A stretch of DNA of 64,000 nucleotides from Psychrosphaera haliotis (GCF_039523615.1 NZ_BAAAFQ010000005.1:62001-126000), one strand, 5' to 3'. Positions 25,978 through 35,573 are shown, numbered from the stretch's first letter. A program made the numbers and translations. The notes: a model not told the origin generated them from the letters alone.

Positions 25978-26615
25978 TTGCTAAGTTTAAGACCTCAAAA
26001 GAGTTGGCAACATCAACTAACGATTCAAACTCACTTTCAAGTTCAGATTTACTTTTTAGCTCAGCAAAAGGGCTATTTTTGTTAGCTGGAAGTTTTGTTT
26101 TAGTAATTGCTTTAACCACACTAACTTCGACTCAGGCATGGGCATTTTCCACCTCAGGTGAAATCATCAAGTTTAAAGATGACGCACAAAAATCTGCTTA
26201 CCAAGAGTTGGTGATGGAATTGCGTTGTCCTAAATGTCAGAACCAAAACATCGCCGATAGCAATGCGGTGATTGCACGGGACATGCGAGTTAAAACAAAA
26301 GCCTTGTTAGATGAAGGTTACTCTAGACAGCAAGTTATTGATTATATGGTGGACCGTTATGGTCAGTTTGCTCATTATCAACCGCCAATGACTATTGCGA
26401 CCAGTATGTTGTGGATTTTACCTGGCGCATTTGTTTTGTTTGGCATTATCGTGCTTATAAGACGTTCGCAAAATGTTAATCGAGTTCAGGAAGATGCTGA
26501 TCAAGAATATGCAGGTCATGCTGAACAAGAGCAAAAAAAGATTAATGACGATGAAATGGAAAAGCTCGATGCCGAGCTAAATGCACTACTAGAATCTGGT
26601 GAAGAGAAGAAATAA
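25974..26615 (+). CDS. ccmH: Cytochrome c maturation protein CcmH (CcmH/CycL type)
   Basis: The 213-residue product carries the diagnostic LRCPKCQNQ with its CxxC and the following IADSNAVIARDMR block, then a C-terminal membrane helix (MLWILPGAFVLFGIIVLI) and an acidic tail. CcmH reduces apocytochrome c before heme ligation. A Ser-rich stretch of about 34 residues precedes the first hydrophobic segment, longer than the short signal of many CcmH proteins. There is no better internal start, and the ATGA overlap with ccmG supports the one given. Confidence 0.93.
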   Translation: MIAKFKTSKELATSTNDSNSLSSSDLLFSSAKGLFLLAGSFVLVIALTTLTSTQAWAFSTSGEIIKFKDDAQKSAYQELVMELRCPKCQNQNIADSNAVIARDMRVKTKALLDEGYSRQQVIDYMVDRYGQFAHYQPPMTIATSMLWILPGAFVLFGIIVLIRRSQNVNRVQEDADQEYAGHAEQEQKKINDDEMEKLDAELNALLESGEEKK

Positions 26616-26618
26616 AAC

Positions 26619-28169
26619 ATGACTTTAAGTATTTCTACATTTTGGGCTTTAGCTGTATTAATGATCGCAATTGCTTGCGTATTTGTGGTGGTGCCATTTT
26701 TTAAGTTTTCACAAGCCAATACTAACAAAGGGCTAAAATCTAACTGGTACCGAACTCGCTTGCAGGAATTAAATGCAGAGTTAGAAAAAGGCCAATTTAG
26801 CCAGCAGCAATACAATGATGCGTTAAAAGAGCTAAAACTAACGGCCACCGATGAACTTCGTGAAGAGCAGAATCAAGAACTGAATCAACAGCAAAGCCAA
26901 GAGCTAGGCCAACAATCGAGCCAACAGCTAAGTCAACAAAACGCTGAGAGTCAAAAAACAGCGCAATTGTCAGAAGACTCTAATAAAGCGACCAACATTC
27001 AGCGTTATACGTTTACGGCACTTGTTTTATTAGTAATAACGACATTCACGGGCTATTGGTTTTACGGACAACAAGAAAAGCTAGTGCATTGGGAAGACGC
27101 GTTAGAACGCTTTCCAGCTTTATCAAAAAAGGTAGTAGAGGACAGAACTAGCACACCTACAAGTGAAGAGCTACGCGATTTATCATTAGGCTTGCGTACC
27201 AAACTGCAAACGGATCCAAAAGCAATAGGTTGGATGTTACTTGGTCGAAATTTGCATATTTTAGGTGATGTTAAAGGCGCAATTGACGCATTTGAAAAGT
27301 CATATAACTTAGATCCTAATTCAATCGGCAATATGATTAGTTATGCAGGTGCCTTACAGCAAAATGGTCAGCCGGGTGACTATTCGCGCTCTATTAGAAT
27401 ATTAAAAAATGCGTTAACACTGCAGCCTCAAAATTTGACTGCGCTAATTTTAACGGCAGAAGGGTACATGTTAGACGAGCAGTTTGAACGGGCTTACACT
27501 GGCTTTGAATTGGTTTCCCGCGTAATAGACCCTCAAGACCCTCGCGCTTTACCTATACAAGACAGGTTACAGTTTTTGAGCAAGGAACTTGAAGTTGCAG
27601 ACAGCCAACAAGCTTCTAATGCAAGCCAAAGCACTGATCAGAACACTAGCCAAGATAGAATTGAGAACAATAGCGAAAACGCCAGTCAGGAAAAGGGTTC
27701 GTCGGCTGACTCAGCTGAAGTGTCAGGGCCAGATTTGGAAATTGTTTTAAATGTGAGGATTGGCGATAATATTGACTTAAGCCAGTTTAAAACGCTGTTT
27801 TTATTCGCGAAAAAGCCGGGAATGGCGATGCCATTGGCTGTTAAAAAGCTAGACGTAGAGAAATTAAACTTTAGCAGAGCTAGAAGATCAGAAGCTAATG
27901 CCACTGATGGAAATTATTCTGAAGGCAGTTCTTCTGAGAGCATTGCCACTGACAGCAATACCGCTGAAGTGAGAACTTTTGTTGTCTCGCTAACAGATAA
28001 AAACGTAATGGTGCCAGGAATGTCATTGTTAGGTGAGCCTCAAGTAGATATATTTGCAAGGTTGTCGAAAGATACATCAGCACCAAAAGAGCTTGGAGAT
28101 TTAGAAGCGTCAGTGACAAACTTATCATTGCCTGCAACTAAACCGGTTGAGCTATTAATTAAGAAATAA
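26619..28169 (+). CDS. ccmI: Cytochrome c maturation protein CcmI with TPR domain
   Basis: This 516-residue protein has two N-terminal membrane helices (about 5-25 and 125-150) linked by a Gln-rich segment. TPR repeats follow (GWMLLGRNLHILGDVKGAIDA, ALTLQPQNLTALILTAEGYM), then a Ser/Asn-rich linker and a C-terminal beta-rich domain (LEIVLNVRIGDNIDLSQF). This is the CcmI/NrfG-like apocytochrome chaperone that delivers the substrate to CcmFH. It starts 4 bases after the ccmH stop. Confidence 0.92.
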   Translation: MTLSISTFWALAVLMIAIACVFVVVPFFKFSQANTNKGLKSNWYRTRLQELNAELEKGQFSQQQYNDALKELKLTATDELREEQNQELNQQQSQELGQQSSQQLSQQNAESQKTAQLSEDSNKATNIQRYTFTALVLLVITTFTGYWFYGQQEKLVHWEDALERFPALSKKVVEDRTSTPTSEELRDLSLGLRTKLQTDPKAIGWMLLGRNLHILGDVKGAIDAFEKSYNLDPNSIGNMISYAGALQQNGQPGDYSRSIRILKNALTLQPQNLTALILTAEGYMLDEQFERAYTGFELVSRVIDPQDPRALPIQDRLQFLSKELEVADSQQASNASQSTDQNTSQDRIENNSENASQEKGSSADSAEVSGPDLEIVLNVRIGDNIDLSQFKTLFLFAKKPGMAMPLAVKKLDVEKLNFSRARRSEANATDGNYSEGSSSESIATDSNTAEVRTFVVSLTDKNVMVPGMSLLGEPQVDIFARLSKDTSAPKELGDLEASVTNLSLPATKPVELLIKK

Positions 28170-28183
28170 AACAAGGTAATTTA

Positions 28184-29062
28184 ATGAACGCATTTTTGAA
28201 GGCGTCGCTAATAACGGCGATCTTAGTATTGACGACTGCTTGTGCTCAGCAGCCAGATACAACGTCAGTTGCTGTTACGACTAATACAAGCCAACAGCAA
28301 CAGGACGCTGAATCAACAGTAAATGAATCACCAAAAATAGCGTCGGTGCCTGTTGATGAACAAGTTGAAGATGCGCCATTAACGGCTCAAATTCCTGTTT
28401 ATGTAGATGAACGAGACCCATTTGAAGATTTTAACCGTTCAATGTGGGACTTTAACTGGGAAGTACTTGATGAGTATCTTTTACGTCCATTAGCGGTAGG
28501 TTACACGTCATTACCGCAAGGTGCGCAAACCAGCGTGAGAAGTTTTGTCACTAACCTAGAAGAGCCTGGTTACGCATTAAATAGCTTGTTACAAGGCAAG
28601 CTTAAAAAGACAGGTGTGGCAACAGGGCGCTTTTTAATTAACTCAACCATTGGTTTGTTAGGGTTATTTGATGTAGCCAATCACATGGGTTTAGTGCGTC
28701 ATAAAGAAGATTTTGGTCAAACCCTCGCAGTTACAGCAAACGTTGGCAATGGCCCATTTTTAATGTTACCAGGATACGGACCGACTACCGTTCGTGATGG
28801 TGTAGGTGACTTTGTTGATGGTCAAATTTTTCCATTATATTTAATAGACTGGCCGTGGAATTTAGTTAAAACAGGCATCAAAGCCGTATATAGCCGTGCA
28901 GACTTATTGCAACAAGAACAGCTAATTAACGACTCTACGGACCCGTATATATTTGTTAAAGAAGCTTACTATCAAAATCAAAACTATCAAATCTTTGATG
29001 GTAATCCACCAATTAAAGAAGAGTTTGAGCTAGACGAAGCTTTACTTGATGAAATTGACTAA
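28184..29062 (+). CDS. mlaA: MlaA (VacJ) family outer-membrane lipoprotein
   Basis: The 292-residue protein has a lipoprotein signal ending in the lipobox TTAC (Cys20). Characteristic MlaA motifs follow: DPFEDFNRSMWDFN, FLINSTIGLLGLFDVA, KEDFGQTLAV and MLPGYGPTTVRDGVG. MlaA is the outer-membrane component of the Mla phospholipid transport system, removing mislocalised phospholipid from the outer leaflet. It lies 15 bases after ccmI and ends at a strong terminator. Other mla genes are not in the window. Confidence 0.94.
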   Translation: MNAFLKASLITAILVLTTACAQQPDTTSVAVTTNTSQQQQDAESTVNESPKIASVPVDEQVEDAPLTAQIPVYVDERDPFEDFNRSMWDFNWEVLDEYLLRPLAVGYTSLPQGAQTSVRSFVTNLEEPGYALNSLLQGKLKKTGVATGRFLINSTIGLLGLFDVANHMGLVRHKEDFGQTLAVTANVGNGPFLMLPGYGPTTVRDGVGDFVDGQIFPLYLIDWPWNLVKTGIKAVYSRADLLQQEQLINDSTDPYIFVKEAYYQNQNYQIFDGNPPIKEEFELDEALLDEID

Positions 29063-29150
29063 TAGCTTTTGAAATATGGATTTTTAAATAAAAACTATCT
29101 TAAGCTGGATTTATTTTAAGTAGAAACTATTTGAAATAAAAACTGGCCAG

Positions 29151-29187
29151 AAGGCTTTTAAGCAGAAATGTTTAAAAGCCTTTTTTG
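29151..29187 (+). terminator. Intrinsic terminator of the ccm-mlaA transcript
   Basis: The stem AAGGCTTTTAA (29151-29161) pairs with TTTAAAAGCCTT (29171-29182) and is followed by a run of T to 29186. It lies about 90 bases after the mlaA stop and before the convergent ruvX gene. Confidence 0.85.
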
Positions 29188-29252
29188 TAGGAAAGGCTCG
29201 TCAGTTGTCAAAGAAGTGTCAGTAGGGGAGTCAATTTTATCCTTTGGCCGTT

Positions 29253-29684
29253 TTAGTATAAGGACTCAAAGTAGCTTTCTAAGATAACAACAGCGGATTG
29301 CGCGTCGATATTACCTTTCTTTAAATTACGGTATCCACCACTTTCAAACAAGCTCGCCTTGGCATCTGTTGTACTAAGGCGCTCATCATGCATGTGAACT
29401 TGCACACCAAAACGGCCATGAACTCTATTCGCGAATTTCTTCGCTTTTTGCGTAACAAGCTGCTCAGTGCCATCCATATTAAGCGGCAAACCCACTACCA
29501 CTAAATCAGGTTGCCACTCGGTTAATAACTTACCCACGTCGTCCCAGTTAGGAATGCCTTCCTTTGCCTTAAGCGCTTTGATAGGCGATGCGGTGCCAGT
29601 AAGAGATTGGCCGATAGCAAACCCGATGCTTCCAGTTCCAAAGTCTATGCCCATGACGGTTTTTGGTGATGTAGATTCTGTCAT
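29253..29684 (-). CDS. ruvX: RuvX/YqgF-family putative pre-16S rRNA nuclease
   Basis: The 143-residue RNase H-fold protein starts with MGIDFGTGSIGFAIGQ, the first catalytic aspartate region, and has VVGLPLNMDGTE and HMHDERLST before the last conserved block DAQSAVVILESYF. Members process the 5' end of pre-16S rRNA and are also annotated as Holliday junction resolvases. The ATG overlaps the yqgE stop by one base (TAATG), and the gene is the last of a gshB-yqgE-ruvX run on the minus strand. Confidence 0.94.
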   Translation of the reverse strand: MTESTSPKTVMGIDFGTGSIGFAIGQSLTGTASPIKALKAKEGIPNWDDVGKLLTEWQPDLVVVGLPLNMDGTEQLVTQKAKKFANRVHGRFGVQVHMHDERLSTTDAKASLFESGGYRNLKKGNIDAQSAVVILESYFESLY

Positions 29685-30262
29685 TATGAATGGCCCGCAA
29701 TATGTGAAAGTTGAGAACTAGAAATACCTAACTTTTTAAGTGCTAACTCCCAACGTTCTTTTGGTGGTGCGCCAAAAATAATCTCTGGGTCTGCATCAAC
29801 CGTTAACCAAGCATTGTTGGCAATTTCATCTTCCAATTGTCCAGCGCCCCAGCCTGCATAACCTAGCGTAACAACAAAATCTTCTGGACCATCTGTTGTG
29901 CCTAAGTTTTCTAGAATATCTTTAGAGGTAGTGACCATGAAGTTTTGCTCTAGTTGTAAACTCGATGACCAAACTCGACTGCCAGTATGTAAAACAAAAC
30001 CGCGATCTTCTTGCACTGGGCCACCTGACATTACCTTTTTATCGTCAAGTGGAGAGTACTCAGGCACGGCGATGTCGATTTCTGATAGTAAGTTTTTCAC
30101 TGACATATCTGTTGTTTTGTTAACAACTAGGCCCATTGCGCCATGTTCGTCATGTTCACAAATGTAAGTTAGCGAGCGACCAAAATAACTTTCGTCCATC
30201 GACGGCATAGCAATTAGAAATTGGTTCGCCAGACTTAAGTGGCTTGATATTTTTAAAGTCAT
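29684..30262 (-). CDS. yqgE: YqgE/AlgH family protein (UPF0301)
   Basis: The 192-residue protein shows the family blocks NQFLIAMPSM, YICEHDEHGAMGLVVNK, GGPVQEDRGFVLH and GYAGWGAGQLEDEI. YqgE/AlgH proteins are conserved beside ruvX and gshB in gammaproteobacteria; their biochemical function is not established. It starts 17 bases after gshB and is coupled to ruvX. Confidence 0.95.
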   Translation of the reverse strand: MTLKISSHLSLANQFLIAMPSMDESYFGRSLTYICEHDEHGAMGLVVNKTTDMSVKNLLSEIDIAVPEYSPLDDKKVMSGGPVQEDRGFVLHTGSRVWSSSLQLEQNFMVTTSKDILENLGTTDGPEDFVVTLGYAGWGAGQLEDEIANNAWLTVDADPEIIFGAPPKERWELALKKLGISSSQLSHIAGHS

Positions 30263-30279
30263 CGTTTTGTTGTTCGCTT

Positions 30280-31233
30280 CTATTTTGCTTCTAAACGCTT
30301 TTCAATGGCATCAAATAAGTGGCCGGTAATGCTGATGTCGTAAGCAGCTTCTATTTCTTTAATACACGTTGGGCTGGTTACGTTAATTTCCGTAACACAA
30401 TCGCCAATCACATCTAAGCCAACAAAAATTAAGCCTTTTTCCTTTAACGTTGGACCAATCGCCTTGGCAATTTTCCAGTCAGTATCGCTTAATGGCCTTG
30501 CTTCTCCGCGACCGCCTGCAGCCAGGTTTCCGCGTGTTTCACCTTTTGCTGGAATTCTTGCTAACGTGTATGGCATTGGTTCGCCATCAACAATAAGGAT
30601 GCGCTTGTCACCATTTGTGATATCAGGAATAAAGGCCTGAATCATTGCATAATTTTGGGCATGAGCCGTTAACGTTTCAATGATCACCGATAAGTTTGGA
30701 TCGCCTTCTTTTACTCTAAAGATAGACGCGCCACCCATACCATCAAGCGGTTTTAAGATGATGTCGCCATGCTCATTGTAAAAGTCTTTTATAAGACCAG
30801 CATCACGAGTCACAAGTGTCGGCGGTGTAAATTCTGAAAACCAACTGGTATAAAGTTTTTCATTAGCATCACGCAGGCTCTGCGGTTTGTTAACTATTAA
30901 TGTACCTTCATCTTCAGCGCGCTCAAGCATGTAAGTTGCGTATACAAACTCGGTATCAAAAGGAGGATCCTTGCGCATCAAAATAACGTCTAAATCGCCC
31001 AGTGGCATAGTTTGAACATCACCAAGTGAATAAAAATCGTGAGCGTCATTTTTAACACTTAACGGCTTACAACGACCAAAAGCTCGACCATCACGCAAGT
31101 ACAAGTCATTCATTTCTAGATAAAATAACTCATAGCCTCGAGACTGAGCTTCTAATAACATCGCAAAACTAGAGTCTTTTTTGATGTTGATGTCTTTGAT
31201 GGGATCCATCACGATGCCGAGTTTAATAGTCAT
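30280..31233 (-). CDS. gshB: Glutathione synthetase
   Basis: The 317-residue ATP-grasp protein begins with KLGIVMDPIKDINIKKDSSFA, the classic GshB start. Later motifs include LMRKDPPFDTEF, LKPLDGMGGASIF (ATP-grasp loop), GGRGEARPL and EINVTSPTCIKEI. It adds glycine to gamma-glutamylcysteine. It follows rsmE after 58 bases and precedes yqgE by 17 bases, so it is part of a minus-strand housekeeping group. Confidence 0.97.
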   Translation of the reverse strand: MTIKLGIVMDPIKDINIKKDSSFAMLLEAQSRGYELFYLEMNDLYLRDGRAFGRCKPLSVKNDAHDFYSLGDVQTMPLGDLDVILMRKDPPFDTEFVYATYMLERAEDEGTLIVNKPQSLRDANEKLYTSWFSEFTPPTLVTRDAGLIKDFYNEHGDIILKPLDGMGGASIFRVKEGDPNLSVIIETLTAHAQNYAMIQAFIPDITNGDKRILIVDGEPMPYTLARIPAKGETRGNLAAGGRGEARPLSDTDWKIAKAIGPTLKEKGLIFVGLDVIGDCVTEINVTSPTCIKEIEAAYDISITGHLFDAIEKRLEAK

Positions 31234-31291
31234 AGTTGTTCCGTTCTTAATAGGTTTTCGTCGTTTTTAAACACGTTTTCTAACGCCCAAC

Positions 31292-32026
31292 TTAGCAGGC
31301 CAAATCACCAAACTTCACTTGCAGAGCTGTTAATAAAGTTAGTGCTGCTGTTTCTGTTCGCAGTACACGAGGCCCCAAAAGTATGTCTTGGTAACCCGCA
31401 TTGTTCGCCGCTTCAATTTCTTGATCGTTCAAACCGCCCTCAGGACCGATTACAAATCTTACACCTGTTTCAGGCATATTTAGCGATGAAACAGATATGG
31501 AGGCACGTGGGTGTAAATTCAACTTTAGCTGTTCAGTTTGCTGTTCGATAAAGGCTTTGAACTCAATAGGGCGGTGGATAGTTGGTACAATTGCACGGCC
31601 AGACTGTTCACAAGCTGCAATGGCTATTTTTTGCCACTGTTGATGTTTTTTGTCGAGACGTTCGCCTTTAAGTTTTACGCCACAGCGCTCTGTAAAAATT
31701 GGGGTGATATCCGTTATGCCTAACTCAACCGACTTTTGTATAGTGAAGTCCATTTTATCGCCACGAGAAATACCTTGTGCTAAATGAATAGCTAGAGGAC
31801 TCTCGTTTTCTACTTTGACGCTACTGTTAACAACAACTTGAACTGTCTTTTTAGACACGCCAACAATACTTGCTTGATAGTCAAAACCATCACCGCAAAA
31901 AAGGGCTAGCTCATTACCTTCGCTCATTCGTAATACGCGGCCAACATGGTTCGCAGCGTCAGCGTCTAGGTCAAATGGTGTGTCTAATTCAATCTGAGTT
32001 GAGTGATATATTCTTGGGATCCGCAT
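31292..32026 (-). CDS. rsmE: 16S rRNA (uracil1498-N3)-methyltransferase
   Basis: This 244-residue SPOUT methyltransferase has an N-terminal PUA-like domain (RIPRIYHSTQI to about residue 70) and the C-terminal knot with RFVIGPEGGLNDQEI and LLGPRVLRTETAAL for SAM binding. The internal blocks LAQGISRGDKMDF and CEQSGRAIVP are typical of RsmE. It methylates U1498 of 16S rRNA. It is divergent from the ABC transporter gene at 32175; a 9-bp repeat array lies in between. Confidence 0.95.
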   Translation of the reverse strand: MRIPRIYHSTQIELDTPFDLDADAANHVGRVLRMSEGNELALFCGDGFDYQASIVGVSKKTVQVVVNSSVKVENESPLAIHLAQGISRGDKMDFTIQKSVELGITDITPIFTERCGVKLKGERLDKKHQQWQKIAIAACEQSGRAIVPTIHRPIEFKAFIEQQTEQLKLNLHPRASISVSSLNMPETGVRFVIGPEGGLNDQEIEAANNAGYQDILLGPRVLRTETAALTLLTALQVKFGDLAC

Positions 32027-32102
32027 ACTTTGGCAAATAGTTGAGTTTTAATGGCTTTATTCTAGCAATCAAACCCCTAGATAGAAATGAAGAATTGGTG
32101 TC

Positions 32103-32150
32103 TAATGATGTTAATGATGTTAATGATGTTAATGATGTTAATGATGTTAA
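32103..32150. repeat. Tandem array of 9-bp units (TAATGATGT), five copies
   Basis: Five perfect copies of TAATGATGT cover 32103-32147 and three further bases continue the pattern. The array ends 24 bases before the ATG of the ABC transporter ATPase gene and lies in the divergent gap with rsmE. It could change promoter or leader spacing if copy number varies. Confidence 0.95.
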
Positions 32151-32174
32151 TTGCGCGATTTCGAGGAAACAAAA

Positions 32175-33068
32175 ATGTCAGCTGTAGTTGAAGTCAAAAA
32201 TCTTCGCAAAATATATGACGATGTAGAGGCCGTAAAAGGTGTGTCATTTAGAGTTGAGCAAGGCCGTTGCTTTGGCTTACTAGGACCAAATGGAGCCGGA
32301 AAAACAACAACCATTGAAATGATGGAAGGTCTAATTGAGCCATCAGGTGGCGAGATTTCGTTTTTTGGTTCGCCTTTAAACAAAGAGTCGCTAAAGGAAA
32401 TTGGCATTCAGTTTCAACACACGGCATTGCAAGACTTTTTAACCGTTGGTGAAACCTTAGATTTATTTGGTGCGTTTTACCCCAATTCCGCCAGCAAACA
32501 GTCTGTGATGGAAATGTGTAACCTAATTGATATTGAAAATCGCCGACATCAAAAACTATCGGGCGGTCAGAAACAACGACTTTTGTTAGCACTTGCGTTA
32601 ATTAATGATCCTAAAATCCTCTTTCTTGATGAGCCAACAACAGGCTTAGATCCTCATGCAAGACGAAACTTCTGGGACCTAATTACAAAAATAAAGCAAC
32701 AAGGTAAAACCGTTATCTTAACCACGCATTATATGGATGAAGCTGAGTATTTATGCGATGACATTGTCATCATGGATCAAGGTGCCATTATTGCTCAGGA
32801 CACACCATCTCGTTTACTCAATCAACACTTTTCGGGTGCTATTATTCGCCTGCCAATAGAAAATTTAGGTAGCTTGGATATTAGTGAGTTTGGGCGTCCA
32901 TTTGGCCATCATCATGTAGATATTGATGCTAAGGATGTAGAAGTTTCTATCTCTAATTTACTCGAAAAAGGCGTTAAATTAGACGGGCTGCAGGTAAAAT
33001 CAGCAAACCTTGATGATTTATTCATTAAGTTGACCGGACACCAATTAACGGAGGCTAAAAAGTCATGA
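32175..33068 (+). CDS. ABC transporter ATP-binding protein (ABC-2 exporter)
   Basis: The 297-residue ATPase has Walker A GPNGAGKTT (37-45), signature LSGGQKQ (128-134) and Walker B LFLDEP (149-154). The C-terminal extension after about residue 215 resembles drug/polysaccharide-type DrrA ATPases. The start is the ATG at 32175 with a GAGGAAA ribosome-binding site, rather than an in-frame TTG at 32151. It overlaps the permease gene by four bases, forming a two-gene exporter. Substrate unknown. Confidence 0.93.
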   Translation: MSAVVEVKNLRKIYDDVEAVKGVSFRVEQGRCFGLLGPNGAGKTTTIEMMEGLIEPSGGEISFFGSPLNKESLKEIGIQFQHTALQDFLTVGETLDLFGAFYPNSASKQSVMEMCNLIDIENRRHQKLSGGQKQRLLLALALINDPKILFLDEPTTGLDPHARRNFWDLITKIKQQGKTVILTTHYMDEAEYLCDDIVIMDQGAIIAQDTPSRLLNQHFSGAIIRLPIENLGSLDISEFGRPFGHHHVDIDAKDVEVSISNLLEKGVKLDGLQVKSANLDDLFIKLTGHQLTEAKKS

Positions 33069-34177
33069 AGGTATTTTTTACGCGATTTTATGCCATCCTG
33101 AAGGCGCGCAATTTAGAGTTTTTTAGAGACCGTTCCTCTTTGGCTTGGAGTGTTATATTTCCAGTATTGTTGCTCGTTGGTTTTGCAGTGGTTTTTTCTG
33201 GTGATGGCAAAGATGTATATAAAGTAGGAGTGTTAAACTCAGAGTCTTCATCACCTTCTGTTCAGCCGCATCCATTTTTGCAGACTAAATATATTGAGTT
33301 TGTTGATTATAGGGATCCTAAAAAGGCGTTATCAAAGTTACACCAGCACAGACTTGATCTTTTGGTAGATTTTGAAAAACATCAATACTGGCTAAATGAA
33401 TCATCGCCGAATGGTTATTTTGTTGAAAAATTACTGATGGCATCGTCGCTAAAGGTTGAAAAAGATGGTTCGAATACTTCTGTTGATGGCGAACTAGATT
33501 CAAACGGTAAGACTCTTAAAGCTCTTACCACCGAAAACTGGCAGCAACAAACGGTGGATGGCCGTCAAATTCGGTATCTAGATTGGGTCTTACCTGGAAT
33601 TTTAGGTATGAATATGATGTTCAGTTGTCTATTTGGTGTAGGTTATGTGATTGTTCGATATAGAAAGAACATGGTTTTAAAACGACTTAATGCCACACCG
33701 GTTACAGCGTTAGAGTTTTTAACCGCGCAAATTGTTTCTCGACTTATGATTGTGATGTTTTTGTCATCAATGGTTTTCATTGGTTGCGATTTATTATTTG
33801 ATTTTTATATGTTGGGAAGTTATTTAGATTTAATCGTTATTGCGGCATTAGGTGCGTTTGCGCTTATCTCATTAGGCTTAATGATTGCTTCTCGTTCGAG
33901 AAGTGAAGAGCTAACGGGGGGTTTATTAAATTTAGCAACGTGGCCAATGATGATTTTATCTGGCGTTTGGTTTTCTTTAGAGGGCAGCCCGGAATTTATT
34001 CAAACTATTTCTATGGCGTTACCTCTTACACACTTAGTTGAAGGCGCGCGAGCTATTATGACGGAAGGCGCAAGCTTGATGGATATCAAACATCATGTGT
34101 TTACTCTTTTAGGCATGATAGTTGTGTTTTTAACGGCGGGAACGCTTTTGTTTAGATGGGAAGGGGATGGTCGATAA
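33065..34177 (+). CDS. ABC-2 type permease
   Basis: This 370-residue protein has an N-terminal membrane helix (about 25-45), a soluble external region (about 50-170) and five further helices from about 175, the ABC-2 layout with a large first extracytoplasmic domain. Motifs such as LPGILGMNMMFSCLFGVGY and LNATPVTALEFLTAQI fit DrrB/YhhJ-type permeases. It pairs with the upstream ATPase through an ATGA overlap. The following 499 bases hold the first composite repeat. Confidence 0.9.
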   Translation: MKVFFTRFYAILKARNLEFFRDRSSLAWSVIFPVLLLVGFAVVFSGDGKDVYKVGVLNSESSSPSVQPHPFLQTKYIEFVDYRDPKKALSKLHQHRLDLLVDFEKHQYWLNESSPNGYFVEKLLMASSLKVEKDGSNTSVDGELDSNGKTLKALTTENWQQQTVDGRQIRYLDWVLPGILGMNMMFSCLFGVGYVIVRYRKNMVLKRLNATPVTALEFLTAQIVSRLMIVMFLSSMVFIGCDLLFDFYMLGSYLDLIVIAALGAFALISLGLMIASRSRSEELTGGLLNLATWPMMILSGVWFSLEGSPEFIQTISMALPLTHLVEGARAIMTEGASLMDIKHHVFTLLGMIVVFLTAGTLLFRWEGDGR

Positions 34178-34217
34178 CCACCGCTTGTCATGACTGCGAG
34201 CTTAGCTTTGATAGCGG

Positions 34218-34320
34218 GCTTAGCTGTGATTGTTATGCAACGAGGACGGCATAAATACGTCCTTGTAGCCTCAACGATTCATCCCTGAATCGAACGCCTC
34301 GTTGATAAGCAATCATCAGC
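34218..34320. repeat. Structured repeat element E1, copy A
   Basis: A 103-base element with imperfect inverted arms of about 23 bases (34223-34245 and 34297-34320; core CAACGAGG/CCTCGTTG). Inside are two hairpins: GGACG/CGTCC (34244-34248, 34258-34262) and CGATTCA/TGAATCG around TCCC (34275-34292). The same element occurs once fully and once partly at 39243-39397, and three times at 49895-50248, always in the same orientation. It contains no gene. Confidence 0.92.
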
Positions 34321-34377
34321 GCGCCTTGCCTGCTCTTATCTCAAAGCACACACCGCATACACCGCTCAAACCCAAAG

Positions 34378-34562
34378 CCCAGCTCAATTACTTTCCTAAT
34401 GAGGTTTCCAAGGCATGGATGCCTTGGCGAAGCGCTTCATGGATGAACTCGAGCGTCCGAAGTGGGAAGTAACTGAGCTGGGTTACCCAATCAAATGGAT
34501 GCCTTGGCGAAGCGCTTCATGGATGAACTTGAGCGTCCGAAGTGGAAAGTAATTGAGCTGGG
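34378..34562. repeat. Structured repeat element E2, copy A, with duplicated 80-bp half-unit
   Basis: The left arm CCCAGCTCAATTACTTTCC (34378-34396) is perfectly complementary over 19 bp to the right arm at 34544-34562, and imperfectly to a first right arm at 34464-34482. Inside is the hairpin CCAAGGCA/TGCCTTGG (34408-34427). The segment between right arms is a direct repeat of 80 bases. Together with E1 copy A it fills most of the 34178-34676 gap between two ABC exporter modules. Confidence 0.93.
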
Positions 34563-34676
34563 TTCACAACAAAAATCTTGTTACAAATTAAAGACTAAAA
34601 AACGCCCAAGGACAGTTTTTTTATTAGCCATATCATGCCATTCTAGGAAAAGCCCAAATAACTAAACGGAATTCAA

Positions 34677-35573
34677 ATGTTATCAATTTCAAACTTATCA
34701 AAAACTTATAACAATGGTGTGAAAGCACTTAACAACGTGAACCTAACTGTTCCAAAGGGAATGTACGGATTGCTTGGACCAAATGGTGCAGGTAAATCAT
34801 CGTTAATGAGAACCATTTCAACATTGCAAATGCCAGATTCAGGCAGCATTACTTTTGATGGTATCGACGTATTAAACAACCCAAACGAATTACGTCAACG
34901 TTTAGGTTATTTACCGCAAGATTTTGGTGTTTATCCTCGTGTGAGTGCTTATGACTTGCTAGATCATTTAGCGATTTTGAAAGGTCTTGAAAATAAAGCT
35001 GAACGTAAAGAGGCGGTAGAAGGCTTATTAGCTCACACCAACTTATTCCAGCATAAAGATAACGCGGTAAGTGGTTTTTCGGGCGGCATGCGCCAACGTT
35101 TTGGTATCGCGCAAGCTTTATTAGGCGACCCAGATTTGTTAATTGTTGATGAGCCAACGGCTGGATTAGATCCAGAAGAACGTAACCGTTTTCATAATTT
35201 ATTGGTAAGTTTAGGCGAAGAGAAAGCCATCATTCTTTCTACACATATTGTAGATGACGTCACTGAATTGTGTCCAAACATGGCGGTATTAGGTGCGGGT
35301 CAAATTCTGTTAGAAGGAAATCCTATTGAGCTGACTAACCAGTTAGGTCAACAAATTTGGAGAAAGACAGTTTCACAGCAAGAGTTTGCTGAGATTGAAG
35401 CTAATCTGCCAGTGATTTCGCAGCGCTTGTTTGCAGGTAAAACAATTGTACATGTGTATGCCGATACTCAACCTGAAGGTTTTGAAGCGGCACCAGCTAA
35501 TTTAGAAGATGTCTATTTCTCGACACTTTATAATTCTCGTCAATCAGCTCCATCTAACAGCACAGCAGCTTAG
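34677..35573 (+). CDS. ABC transporter ATP-binding protein, partner of the permease-peptidase
   Basis: The 298-residue ATPase has Walker A GPNGAGKSS (34-42), signature FSGGMRQ (134-140) and Walker B LLIVDEP (154-160) followed by TAGLDPEERNRF. It lies 9 bases upstream of the large permease/M1 peptidase gene and is therefore its likely partner. The ATPase resembles those of ABC-2 exporters; the cargo is unknown. Confidence 0.93.
   Translation: MLSISNLSKTYNNGVKALNNVNLTVPKGMYGLLGPNGAGKSSLMRTISTLQMPDSGSITFDGIDVLNNPNELRQRLGYLPQDFGVYPRVSAYDLLDHLAILKGLENKAERKEAVEGLLAHTNLFQHKDNAVSGFSGGMRQRFGIAQALLGDPDLLIVDEPTAGLDPEERNRFHNLLVSLGEEKAIILSTHIVDDVTELCPNMAVLGAGQILLEGNPIELTNQLGQQIWRKTVSQQEFAEIEANLPVISQRLFAGKTIVHVYADTQPEGFEAAPANLEDVYFSTLYNSRQSAPSNSTAA

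Noticed and set aside
34415..34549. Small frame inside E2 (about 44 codons, starting MDALAKRF)
   Set aside because: The half-unit is 79 or 80 bases, not a multiple of three, so the frame breaks between units; no ribosome-binding site was seen, and the structure is explained by inverted arms. Treated as non-coding.
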